Shown: piece by piece, positions 24,044-34,999 of the stretch
Numbering within the stretch: the first letter of the stretch is position 1
Layout: every line of letters begins with the position of its first letter
Source of the DNA: Hetaerina americana
Taxonomy: Eukaryota > Arthropoda > Insecta > Odonata > Calopterygidae
Direction of reading: 5' to 3'
Assembly: GCA_022747635.1 (NCBI GenBank)
Contig: JAKTNV010000003.1
Span: forward strand, 51,834,857-51,898,856
Length of the DNA stretch: 64,000 nucleotides
Translations under genes and position numbers: made by a program
Notes under the pieces: generated by a model
The model's database searches: none
What the model was told of the DNA's origin: nothing
What the model saw: only the letters and a program-made list of their open reading frames with translations

Positions 24044-26480
24044 CTATTATTAGGAAATCTACTGGTTAATGTAGGTTTTTGGATGGACACAGCTCCTAAA
24101 AAAATATTTTGTGACTCCTAGCAAAACACAATATCCTACTCCACGTCAGGTCCATGAAGGAGTGCGTTATGCCTCACTGCATGTTTCGTATGAGTCTCGT
24201 CTTTCATGCGTAGGAAGGTATTGGGCTGATATACCTTGGTGTATATAGCTGTTGTTGATACAACCTTCATTATTTGAATTATCTTGCATATTTATTTGTA
24301 ACAAACATGTAAGAAAAACATAATTTTGATATTACATACCTTATGTGAAATTACCCCTGCCAAATGGTGGAGTACAGGGTACTATTTTGTGCATGCAGAT
24401 GCAGAGAAAAATGAAGGGATTGTTCTTGTTAGGTGAACATTTTAGAAGTTGAATATCCTTCTCGCATCCCTGTAAGCGTAATATTTAGTTATCATGCGCA
24501 AAAATAATTGCGCGTGCCAATTATTAATGACGGTTCATTTAGTAGCGTAAATGGCCGACTCCAGGATTAGCATGTGAGAAAGGTGATGTTATCTATATTG
24601 ACGTGGTACCCTGCTTGTTACCAAGGAATTTTGGCGATGGGTACTATTAAACCATCCTTCTTAGTATAATTGAGACCTTAAGATGATTCATTCACGACCG
24701 AAATGTTAAATTACAATCAAGTTTTTCCACAACAGTGTTACAGAAACGAAAACTTGGATTAATTGCACGAGAGAAGAAGCATTTAATGCCATTGATGGAA
24801 TATTCTATCGTTTTATCTTTAAGGCTGACCCGCTTATTTAGTGAGGAACACTAACATTCCCTCATTACCAGTATTAAACTCAATGCCTTTTAGTTTGCTA
24901 AAATTCAGTCTCGCTTACTCTCTACCTGTTTGACTTGACTCCCATTCTAACTAAAATACGATACATGCACGTATATATTTCCTTCCCTCTGGTAATATAC
25001 AGACAGTTAAGATCAAAGACAAATCACTCTTAAGCCTCCTGTATTGCCTCATGGAAAATTAGGGATCCTCGAGCTAAGCAATCATTTTTCAATCATTGCC
25101 CTTCAATTCGTTATGCGTTGCTCCCTCATGCATATGGATTAGTTTCATCTAATATTAAAACCCTTAGCGGAGTAACTGATTTTTACGGTAAAATAGCTGT
25201 ATTCTCAGTCTCCTTTTTTTCCCGCCCATCAATACCTTTCTCCTTTCACTCTCCTTTTTCTCTTATCTTTTCCATTTACAGGCCTTAAGTTGACTTAAAC
25301 CACTATCAACACCATCACTGTCTGTCCTAAATTCTTTTCTCTACTAGTGTTAGACTACCATCTCGCCTATCCTTAAGCAATTCATATGCCTGTTTCCAGA
25401 TGATAGCTCACCAAGCGCTTCACTGTTTGCTTTTGGGGTTGCCTTTTCGCCTCTCTTCACTCTTGAGTTCATTTTTCCGACTGCGTTGTTCCATTTCACC
25501 GTGCTCAAACAATTTACCACTCTAGGTCTCTCGAAAATCTCGGAAAATAATTAGCAACCCTTCTTCTTCATTTCCCTACCGCCGATATTTTGTTTAATTT
25601 GATGTTGTTGGTGTTTATACGTGTGCGTCGTTTATACTCTGCTATGTGTTCCACTAAATTGACAACACCATTGGCCTGAGCAACTTTTTTAAATAAATAA
25701 ATAATATACAATTATGTCTTTCAATGGATATGTGATTTCTTGATTCCTATCAATTTGGTGGAATATGATGTACATGAATCAAATAAGAAGATAAAAGTTT
25801 GGCAAAGTAATCATGGTCTATTTAAAAGATGTGAGTCTTCATAGGTAGGAAAAGAAAAATAAAATAGACAACTTTTAATTCGATGAGTCATCATTATAAA
25901 AAATAAATAAAGTGGACTTCAGGTTATGGCGGATTAGCAATAAATATAATATCTCAGATGGATAGTCAATGTAAAATAGTAATTAGCCATTGGAAGTTGT
26001 GAGTACACCTGATTCTCAACTTTTTATTTGTAGCATTCTTTGCATTTCTTAGCATAGTACACCGGCCCTCTTCAAGATGAAGTATTTCCGGAAAATTTTG
26101 GAAAATTTTATTTTTTATCCATCGGTAATTTTGTTGCACATTCAATTACAAACCAGTAATGGTATAGAATTTCTCCAGGTTATGTCGATTTACAACACCT
26201 CTAAATTTTTTTTTTCTTACACGGATCTGATCATTAGAACAGCTTTCTTTTGATATTTGTGGCAGAAAATTGCTTTACAGCTAGCAGTTTTGAAAGATTG
26301 AATAATGTGTTGTTCTTGGATGAATTCTTATCTTTCGGGGAAGTATTCTATTGTAGACCTTGGAAGAACGAGACCGGTGGGTGGCTCATCGTGGGTTATT
26401 ATGCTGCTCTTGGGAATTCCCAGAGAGATTTGGACCATTTTTATCTGAACCAACCTACGCCACAAACCCGTCAGGAGGAA
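24040..26480. other. Gene-free AT-rich stretch
   Basis: No recognisable gene. A C/T-rich section at about 25200-25570 has the feel of an old retroelement relic read on the minus strand, but I could not align it to a named motif. Confidence 0.4.
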
Positions 26481-26504
26481 AAAGAGAGTCGACCCAGTTT
26501 CTTC

Positions 26505-26590
26505 GGCCTCAAGCGTTCGCGCCGCCTAACCCGAAGGTCGCGGATTCGAATTCAGCCTCGGACGTTAAGTTCGGACTAAAACGAACTTTC
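26505..26590 (+). repeat. Possible tRNA-related SINE head
   Basis: GGATTCGAATTC at about 26540 resembles a Pol III B-box with a T-stem-like context, and a GCGTTCGCGCCGCCTAACCC segment lies upstream. The diagnostic SINE body blocks are absent, so this may be a different or very old family, or chance. Confidence 0.25.
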
Positions 26591-26639
26591 ATGACTCAGA
26601 TAGGGATGGAGTTGCGTCACGAAATGAAATCGGGCGTCG

Positions 26640-26947
26640 AGAAAAACTGAAAACCACAAACTCACACTAATTCTGCCGGGGCCGCCTTTGTGCCCGAAGA
26701 TTTCCCCTCGAGGATGCATCCGAGAGACCTTCGCTACGATCGTGCCCACGCGACCGCAACTGCAGCTGCGCGTGGAGACTTCATTGTTTCGCGCTTGTCA
26801 ATTCGAAGAAGAGCCCGCGGGACGGTGACGCGGGCAGACTTCATTTTTGTCACGGTCGCTTCGTTGAGACGAGCCAAAGCAAACAGCTTCGCGGCAGGCG
26901 AGCGTGATTGGCAAGAAGTTTCCCTCTCTCCGAAGCTCTCAGACCAC

Positions 26948-27024
<77 letters not shown>

Positions 27025-27620
27025 TACACATACGTATAGATAAATATGACTCTGGTCGCCTCCTCTACGAGAAAGGAAGAAAGAACGTGAGGCGAACGAA
27101 TTGCATTGCCTTGACTCTGGGCGGTTGGGAGGAAGAGGGAGTGCGTTATGCAATAGCAGCGATGGGAGTAGTCAACAGGCGATAAAAAAGGACGTAAGGG
27201 GAAGATAGGGGTAAAGCCACTCTCTCTCTCTCTCCGTCTCTCAACGCCGATAGAAGCGAGAGCCACGTCATCGCAGGCATTAGAAGTGGGGTCGTTGAGG
27301 CGAGGCTTTGTGCTGGAGGACTGGAGCAACTCATGTGTATGGTCCTTCGGCGCTGGCGGGAGGGGGGTGGGCGGGTGGCGAGGGAAGGAGTTGGTGTGGG
27401 CGTTCACGATGAGAGGGTGAGCACCACGCGGCGAGTGCTTGGCTTGCCGGAACGTGGTCCGTGGTGATCTTTCCCAATGTGTCGTAGCCGCGTGACGAAG
27501 TCAGGGGTGCAGAATCATGGAGACGGAAGGCAGTCGAGCGTGCTCCGCGAATTCGGCGCCATTGATGAAATGGTTTCGCTGAGTGGGAATGTTTTTTATG
27601 CCAGCTCATGACATCGTGCC
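26640..27620. other. Moderately GC-rich segment containing a microsatellite
   Basis: Balanced to GC-rich anonymous sequence lies on both sides of a (TA)n array. Open frames at 26690-27043 and 26850-27407 run through the array and are not credible genes. CpG is frequent, so a regulatory or first-exon role is possible but unsupported. Confidence 0.35.
26950..27035. repeat. (TA)n(CA)n microsatellite
   Basis: About 32 TA units followed by a short CACACACACATACACATA run. Confidence 0.97.
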
Positions 27621-27911
27621 CCTGGAAGAAAAGATTATCGGGGCAGGTCTTAGCGTTTCGTGCCGACTTGCTCGGAACCTCCTTGTAAATGGGTCACGAA
27701 ACTTAAACGAAAGGAAAATGGTGGGCTTAGGATGCTGATTATATTTAGAAGTAACAATTCGTGCATTCCATTTTCACATGAATAAAAAACTGCCTCATAC
27801 AGTATATTTAGCGGCCTGTCATTACCAACAGATATACTTTCGGCACCAGTGCTTCCAATTGAAGATTGATTTTATGCAGTGCTCATCATTCAATACTAAT
27901 TCCCTGACAAA

Positions 27912-28098
27912 TTGAAATGTAATGAAATAATTGACTTTGTAATTCCACACACTTTATTTTTAAAAAACACGACCCAGGTTTCGACGTTGAACGTCATCAT
28001 CAGGTGGTCTTGGTCGTTCAACGTCGAAACCTGGGTCGTGTTTTTTAAAAATAAAGTGTGTGGAATTACAAAGTCAATTATTTCATTACATTTCAATA
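27912..28098. repeat. Near-perfect palindrome, probably Penelope-like end
   Basis: Arms 27912-27994 and 28016-28098 are exact reverse complements by my reading (83 bp each), with a 21-nt loop. Because of the symmetry, both strands encode almost the same open frame. The outer arm contains GTGTGTGGAATTACAAAG, similar to a block in the palindrome at 31558-31645. The inner part carries a hammerhead-like core on the minus strand, which links it to PLE termini. Confidence 0.85.
27979..28004 (-). ncRNA. Hammerhead-ribozyme-like motif (palindrome copy)
   Basis: Minus strand: CTGATGA, T, GACGT - TCA - ACGTC (5-bp stem II), GAAAC. This matches CUGANGA and GAAA exactly. After GAAA comes CCTGG then GTC: a possible minimal or dimeric stem III followed by a GUC cleavage triplet. 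Downstream, AAAATAAAGTGTGTGG sits where copies 1 and 2 have AAATAAC..TGTG. Stem I is not obvious. Confidence 0.5.
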
Positions 28099-28199
28099 TG
28101 TTATGCAAATTCCATAAAGTTACGCCTGAGACAACAAATTTTAATTCCCTGACTGTTCGTGCATCCCTTTTTATCAGGTAAACATTACCTTAGCGCATT

Positions 28200-28691
28200 T
28201 TGGTCTTCCATTCCACGTCTACCTCTATTTTATTCCTTACAAATACATTAATTCCAACAGTGCCACCGGTAGACATGGTTCTTACTGTATTCATGGGTGC
28301 TCTAAATCTACATTCTGCTCTTCTGTAGGAATTCCTACTTCTCTTTCCACCTCTCATACAATCGTCTTTATCCACTTCCAGCAGTGTTATGGGAGATCCT
28401 GTTCTTCTCTGTTTCTCTTTTCGACGTTCCGTTTATAATTCGCGCTACGGACGACCGTTGAAGGTATTGCCCCTTTTTATTATCTCTTCTCTCAATGCGC
28501 CTTCTTACTTCTTCTAACATTGAGCTATTATATTGATGTCTTTCGTGTCTTCCATCCCACGTTATAATGCTCCGGAGGTAAGTGGGCATTCTGTAAGTTT
28601 TTGTTAAACTTGATAGTTTTAGGCTTCGCTTCGTGGAAATGTATATATCCATATTAACAGGAGGAACGACATATTCACAAAATTTTACCAT
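28200..28691 (-). pseudogene. Possible LINE relic
   Basis: The minus strand contains YLRSIITWDGR, very close to YLGSSITWDGR (10-kb LINE) and YLGSTIAWHGR (33.6-kb LINE). This is followed by a basic region with RRIERRDNKKG. The remaining sequence is too degraded to align to further motifs, so only the single block supports the call. Confidence 0.4.
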
Positions 28692-30880
28692 TTGGTACTA
28701 AGCAATTCACCGTGATACGGCTAATTAAAATGAGCACGGCGCTTGTTCCGTCTATACAAGTATCGTATTTTTGACGTCCTTAGTGGAGTGTGCCAATATT
28801 TCTGAGTCAAAGAACGATGGCAATCTAGTATTATTATGTCATTATAATTAATTTGGCATTTCACTTCTAAAAACTTCCATCTCTAACGTCGTTGCAAAAG
28901 AGATGTTTCTTCAGAAGATTAGAGCAGGCTGTGCCCGATGAAAGAAAGAGAGTCCCTGAGCAGCACTTCTGAGAAATTCGCTAGACAACCGGAAAATGAT
29001 GAAAATGAAACCTGAATAGTTAACATTATTATAATAAATTATTCAGACAATACTATTGAATAAAAAAAGTAATGAACACGCTCAACTGTGTATATGACAG
29101 CAATAGCTTCATTGAAGGTGCATGTGAGCTGGGTTCTTTCGTTGTCATACACGTACAACCTATAACACTGCAAGTGAAATGTATGACATCTAGCATTAAT
29201 TACCTTTTTTTTTAGGCCAAAGTTCTAGTGTAATGCTGAATGTAGGTCAAAATATTTTACTTCAGACGAATGCTTTTCGGCGAAAAGACCTCGGGAATAA
29301 CAATTCGCTGTTCTCATCACAGAAAAATATTAAATTCTGTGATTGTTTAGCTCTTTGGATGCCTCTGGTGGTGGTCCGTGTGCTCCTTGCGTTCCCAGTA
29401 AAGCTTGTCATCTAATTCTTAAGGACCGAATCATCAGAGTTGAAATAAGATTCGTACTCGAGGTGGGGCTCGAACCCAAGACCTTTGGCTTAGCAGGCGC
29501 GTGTGTTACTCATCTTGCCAACCCAGTCGGCTATGTTAAAATGAAAGATAATGAATGTTATTCAATGATAAAATTCACCATGGCTGTCATATTTAATAAT
29601 TTAGATTAAATTATTTAATAAAAAATGAATTTTTTTGAATAAATCATAATAAGGTCTCTTTTAACATGGTTTAGCTTTCCAATAGAAATTCTTATCTTTA
29701 GAATTTACCATGATCTCGGTAAGTTACATTTTTTTATATTTTGTGTACAGGTACTACAAGTTATGAAACTATTTAAAAAACGGTTACTTAAAGGTTACGT
29801 AATTTATACAATTGCATTTCTTTTGATATAACGAAACGTTATCAGCATTTATATTGTGAGTGCTCATTCGTCTTCAGCATGTAATGAAATGGTTTAAGGG
29901 AGGTGCACATGAGTATGATGTATTGACTGGTGATGTTTCATATCGTACCTCCGAAGTATGTCGTGCAAGATGGTGGTTTTCCTTTGAACAATACCATTAG
30001 AGAAAATTTTCAGAAACAGAACTTAGATGTTGACTACTAGTTAGTGGTTTTTGTTTGGAGAGTCTCGGAAACAAATCCCGAGAGCTTGGCTTTGATGGAG
30101 ATCACAACTTTCTTCCGGAGAAAGCAGAAGAAACCAAGACAAAGGCTATTGGGAGCTGCTGGAGTTTGCATGTCAACAAGAAACTCTGTCCACCGAACGG
30201 ACCAAACCGTCCCCAATTACCTACTTTTCTCAAAACAAAATCAAAAAATAATTCCCTTTCCATTTTGTTACGAGAGGGATGTCGTGACTCGAAAAGAGAG
30301 TAATTTTCTGAAGGGGTCTATGAGGTCTTCACCTTAGATTCAGCAAAATCGTTTCCCGGAGAACATCTCGAGAGCCTGAGAGCGATACAGTCCCTTTCGC
30401 AACTCTTACTTAAGATCGTTGCCTCGTCTCAAGGTCGTGCGTGCATGAATCGATTCCACGGCCGCACATTCACCGCTGCTGTGTTTAGATGCCCTGCTCG
30501 CATCGGATTTCTTATTGTTACCGACATTCATGGGTAGCTGAATGCCTTCCTCTCCCCCGGTATGCATCCGAGAAGGATATCAGAATTGATTAATTAATGG
30601 GGGTAAACTGTTGTAAGTTATTGTTTATGATATATTTTTGAATAAGGAAAAGTATGATTTGATGATAGAAAACATAAATTCTTCATACAGTTCAATGAAT
30701 TCTCGTTTATTCCCTCAGTTGTTTCCGCAATCAAGGGTATAAAATACAAAATCTCTCGGTATTTATATGGATAAATACTTATTCGTAAGGTTTTCATTCA
30801 TGACTTTTAGCAAAATAAAATGCCTTGCTTATGTAATCTGCAAGAATCTTCAATCGCGTATTTATTTTCTGCAAAAAAAG
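28692..30880. other. Anonymous stretch around the tRNA-like repeat
   Basis: Apart from the tRNA-like unit at 29458-29531 I see no gene. Frames of 82-97 codons at 30044-30337 overlap each other in two frames and have no known motif. Confidence 0.4.
29458..29531 (-). repeat. tRNA-like SINE head or tRNA pseudogene
   Basis: On the minus strand an A-box-like GGTTGGCAAGATGAG is followed about 40 nt later by GGGTTCGAGCCCC, a strong B-box with paired T-stem. The acceptor stem is not convincing, and the body of the main SINE family is missing. Confidence 0.45.
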
Positions 30881-30889
30881 TGATACGTA

Positions 30890-30965
30890 TATTTAATAAT
30901 ACACATATAACAAAATGACGGTATTAGCTCGGGTGTGCGGCCTTTCTTCAGAGTGCTACATCTAT
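30890..30965 (-). mobile_element. Degenerate Penelope-like end
   Basis: The minus strand has CTGAAGA (30951-30945), then AAGGCCGCACACCCGAGC, and further on CCGTCATTTTGTTATATGTG. The first conserved hammerhead box and the later T..TATATGTGT-like block are in the expected order, but the GAAA box is lost. I include it only because of its similarity in layout to the other four sites. Confidence 0.22.
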
Positions 30966-31557
30966 ATAAATCCATAAGAGCCTATTTAAGTCCAAATTAA
31001 TGGAAGTTTATGTATTGATGAATAAAATTCCTTTGCATAAATTTTTCTTGAATAAAGAATGAAATTTTCCTGAACTTGAAGAGACATCGGTACCCTACCA
31101 GACAGTTTTATTTGAATGCATCATATTTTCGTAATTTAGATCCAAGATATGTCTCGAGAGCGCAGTCCGCATAATTATTCTCCCCCTGACGTTTGCTATA
31201 ATCTTTTTCGATGAATAAATATCTGGGAAATCAGCTATAAATTTTTCTAATATTGTGTTCGACAGAAATGTTCAACAGAAATTATATAAGAACTTAATAC
31301 TTTATTAATGTCGTTTAAATTTCAAAAGTCGAAGAAGCCTACTGATTTTTTCTTATTTGTCGATCGATTCAAAATTGTGTTAATACATATTAGGTACCGC
31401 CAGACGTAATCATATCTTTTTACACTGTTTTCATGTGACTAGAAGTTTAATAGTCAATGGAATTAAAACCAATGTGAAGAGAATTTTACCCTAGTGCAAA
31501 AACGTTTAATCACTTGAATTCTACGGTCTCGGGCTCAACTTTGTGGAGGTTCATGTT

Positions 31558-31645
31558 CGTTTAAATGAATATACTTTGTAACTTCCACACAATTTTTATA
31601 CGAATAAAAATTGTGTGGAAGTTACAAAGTATATTCATTTAAACG
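31558..31645. repeat. 42-bp-arm palindrome with 4-nt loop
   Basis: Arms 31558-31599 and 31604-31645 are exact reverse complements around ACGA. The right arm contains AAATTGTGTGGAAGTTACAA, resembling the outer block of the 28.0-kb palindrome. It has no hammerhead core. The likely source is a related PLE end or foldback element. Confidence 0.85.
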
Positions 31646-33440
31646 TTTTATCACTTCATTGCCCAAATACTATGTTCTTCACAAATATTATTCGTTAACT
31701 ATTTATTAAATTTATCATTATTTTTAAAATTTAATTTGAATTGTTGTCAGAAAATTGTCGTCTCTCCATGGTTTATTGGCACACGGATACATTTGTATAT
31801 TTAAGGCCAGAGTTCACCTAATACTTAGTAGTTCGAGGTTCACGCATTCGGGTTCCTTTTCCTATGCCGCCTGCGGATTCCCAGGGTAATTTGGTTTCCA
31901 CAAAATGACTTAGATTAGATGAAACGTACACATATTATGCCCAAAGGCAGACCCAGTTAGAAACCTGGACTCTTCGCACAGTAGCCATTAATATGTGGGT
32001 ACTCCACATAGACACTGAACTACCGCCTCCGTAATATGAAATCATTTTCGTACTCGCTATTGTGAATATGCCGTGTTAAAATTTGGAGTTAATTAACGAC
32101 TAGGTAGGGCATTAGGATAACTCAATAACCTATTTATTTTATTTAAAATATTATTCACATACAGCCGTAGCGCTAATTCACAGTGAAAAATTAATATGGC
32201 ACTCGGCCTCTAACTATTTTCTTGGGCTGAGATTCAATTGTCGACTCCGCAACAATCAGCTGTACCAATGTTATCTCTTTTTCTGAATATCATTATCTGG
32301 AAAGCAGTGAAAGGCATACAATAATTAAATCCTCAGACCTTGAATGTATGCTTCCTCGCCCTGTTTACTTATGTGAGTGTAAGCCAAACTCTTCCCTCGC
32401 CGGCCGTTTTATTATGTTTATCGAAGTGTTGGCTAGTATTGAATATGAAATAATTACTTATCCAATAACTTGATCGAATAATTGTGATATTTATGATCTG
32501 CATATTGAAAAATTTACAAGAAGATTCAAAGTTAAAATCGAGCATAATCAATAAGGGTAAGTGGAAGTGGAATAGTACCTATGCCATTTAGCGCGGATTA
32601 TAGTGATATAGTTAAGTGACATATGAATAACTTGCTTGTTTTCGTTGAGCTAGACAATCAGGGCCACGTACAAGAACGACACTACACCTGAGGGTAAATC
32701 ATCACTCGGCCGAGTGGAACGCAGCAAACCACAGGAGCGCAACTTTTGATATCCAAGATAAAATAATCGCACTCATAATCGGCTTATCGGAGAGCGATTG
32801 CTGGTCCAAGTAACTGATATTGGTATAGTTACAGACGTTACAATGATGTATCCACAATAAACCGACGACGAAGAATTTCACCAAGTTACATAATTTATAA
32901 TTTTAACGAATTAAATAGCACAAGTACTACTGAATATCACTGAGAAAGGGAGGCCAATTGGGCTTTAAATTTTTAATAGACAATCTACAGGAAACAAAAT
33001 CTCAGCAGGACAAAATCAAAGAAGCGAAATTAGCCGCTAGATGCAATGCATTTGCGAATAGTTATACTGAAACCCTTATTTTAATGTCGATCATCAATAT
33101 AAAGTACGTGTGAACTACCCAACCTCCGATTACTAATCGATAAAATCCATAAAAGTTTGTATAGAATGAAGACGATATTAATTGATTTTATTCCTAAGAA
33201 TATAAGTATAGATACGCCCAGGAACTTCATTATTTTTCTTGGATATCAATGCAAACATTTTAACAGTAGCTAATCAAATAATAACTAATTTAAGATAAAT
33301 AACGATAATTACTGTACATGTTTACTATTTTGTAATCTTTAAAATCTTTTTGCCGCAAACTTTTCTATACTAACTGCCAAGAAGTTATTATTTAAATATT
33401 CCGTCAAGTTTGTGGACGATTAAAAGTAAAACTAAGGCCC
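31646..33440. other. Gene-free AT-rich stretch
   Basis: No recognisable gene or repeat. All frames are short. Confidence 0.45.
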
Positions 33441-33495
33441 AAATTACCCACAGCCCAAAAACTTATTTTGGACGGGTTGGGGCTGTGGGTAATTT
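33441..33495. repeat. Imperfect hairpin
   Basis: AAATTACCCACAGCCC at 33441 pairs with GGGCTGTGGGTAATTT ending at 33495, with one extra C in the right arm and a loop of about 18 nt. It lies 150 bp upstream of the RT fragment. Confidence 0.75.
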
Positions 33496-33644
33496 TTGTG
33501 AATCGTGATGCAGGAAAAGATAATTAAATGAATGTAAAATGGAAGCATTACCATTAGAAAACGGAGACAGATATCTAAATATGCATGACATAAACACACA
33601 CTTGAATGCAATACCATTGCCGAAATAGTTTCAGTGAATTTTTT

Positions 33645-34650
33645 AGTGGGAGCAGAAATGTAAAACTCGGAATAGATTACAATGACAGAAGAATAATCTA
33701 CAAGAAGCAAGTAGCCACAATGCGAATAAGAGATGGAAGCCATATAGAGGCTAAAATTAACAAAGGAGTTAGACAAGCATGTAACCTCGCACCTTCATTG
33801 TTCAACATGTACCTGGAGGAGGCAATAAGAGAAGCGCAAAGCATTGGATTCAACGGAATTAGGATCAATGGAAAAGAGATAATCATGCCACGCTTCGCCG
33901 ACGATATTAAAATGATAGCCGAAAACCAAAAGGATCTTCAAAGATCACTAAACATATTTGATCAAGTTCTTCGAAGAAACCACATGAACATTAACAAGAC
34001 GAAGACTAAAATCCTAGGGCGTGAAAGAGAGAAGCGGAATACGGTAGTCAAACTGAAAGGAAAAATATTCGACCAAGTTAATTCCTTCACCTATCTCGGA
34101 AGTACCATTGCATGGCACGGAAGAAATACTACAGACATCAGGCGAAGAATAGCTCAAGTTAAGAGAGCATTCACAATGAAAAGACAACTGATGTGCTCAA
34201 AGAAGATAGAACTACAGACGAGGAAACAATACGTGAAAACATTCGTATGGATCGTGGCACTCAATGGATCAGAAGCATGGACCATCGGAAAAGTAGACCA
34301 GAGAAGCCTTCGAATCCTGCTGCTGGAGGAGGATGCTTACGATCAAATGGACGGATAAAATAAGAAATGTAGAAGTGCATATACAGAAGAATAGACGAAG
34401 AACGGACCTTATGGAACACCATAGAGGAGAGAAGAACCAGATGGATTGGCCACACCCTGAGGCACAATGGATTCGTGAAGAATTTAATAGAAGGAAACAT
34501 GGAGGCAAACATCCAAGAGGAAGGCCAAGGGATGGGACATGGGACAAATACAGAAGAAAGTACACTGGAAAGGAATACCAGGAGGTAAGCAAATTAGCAT
34601 CAGGTAGGGATGGCTGCAGTCAACCAATCTTAAGATTGAACGGCCAATGA
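33645..34650 (+). pseudogene. LINE reverse transcriptase fragment with FADD motif
   Basis: The plus strand begins inside the RT palm and gives IEAKINKGVRQACNLAPSLF (family form GVRQGC, here G to A), then FADDI with both catalytic aspartates, INKTKTKIL, YLGSTIAWHGR, DIRRRIAQVKRAF, and YVKTFVW..ALNGSEAW. The frame is open for 250 codons to 34358. After a frameshift near 34325 the C-terminal block IKWTDKIRN follows and the end, with HPRGRPRDGTW, closes at 34650. The N-terminal endonuclease and RT fingers are missing (5' truncation is typical of LINE insertion). It is among the better-preserved retroelements here, but not functional. Confidence 0.88.
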
Positions 34651-34749
34651 TAATGAGAAATGTACATGTATACATTGATTTCTTGACGGAAATAATAACG
34701 ACAATTTATGCATTTATACCCATTGTTTCTTCTTTAGTTCTCCCTAAAA

Positions 34750-34845
34750 ATATTAAAATTGAAATGGAAATACGATAAAATGAAAATGAAATATGAAAAA
34801 TGAATTGAAAATTGAAATATGAAAAAATGAAATACGATTACCTCG
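34750..34845. repeat. A-rich low-complexity repeat
   Basis: Imperfect units of AATTGAAATATGAAAA and similar follow the LINE fragment. This could be a decayed 3' tail. Confidence 0.6.
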
Positions 34846-34999
34846 ATGATTTACAATCATCAAATATATTTGCCAACAGAAAATTCCATCAAAACAATTT
34901 CTAATAAATATCATAAGTGAGACAAAAATGTCGGGAATAAAAAGCGTTTTTCGAACAAATTTCACTTTCCAAATCTGAAGTGAGTGCTTTGGTTTGGTA

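Noticed and set aside
25200..25570. Minus-strand LINE linker-like sequence
   Set aside because: Composition is suggestive, but no named RT or endonuclease motif could be aligned.
12600..28100. CRISPR array or bacterial-type defence system
   Set aside because: The window is eukaryotic. Repeats are microsatellites, TIRs and SINEs; there are no regularly spaced direct repeats with unique spacers.
27896..28181. Two nearly identical 'proteins' on opposite strands
   Set aside because: They are the two readings of one palindrome, not a pair of genes.
29458..29531. Functional tRNA gene
   Set aside because: The B-box is strong, but I could not pair a proper 7-bp acceptor stem, so a SINE head or pseudogene is more likely.
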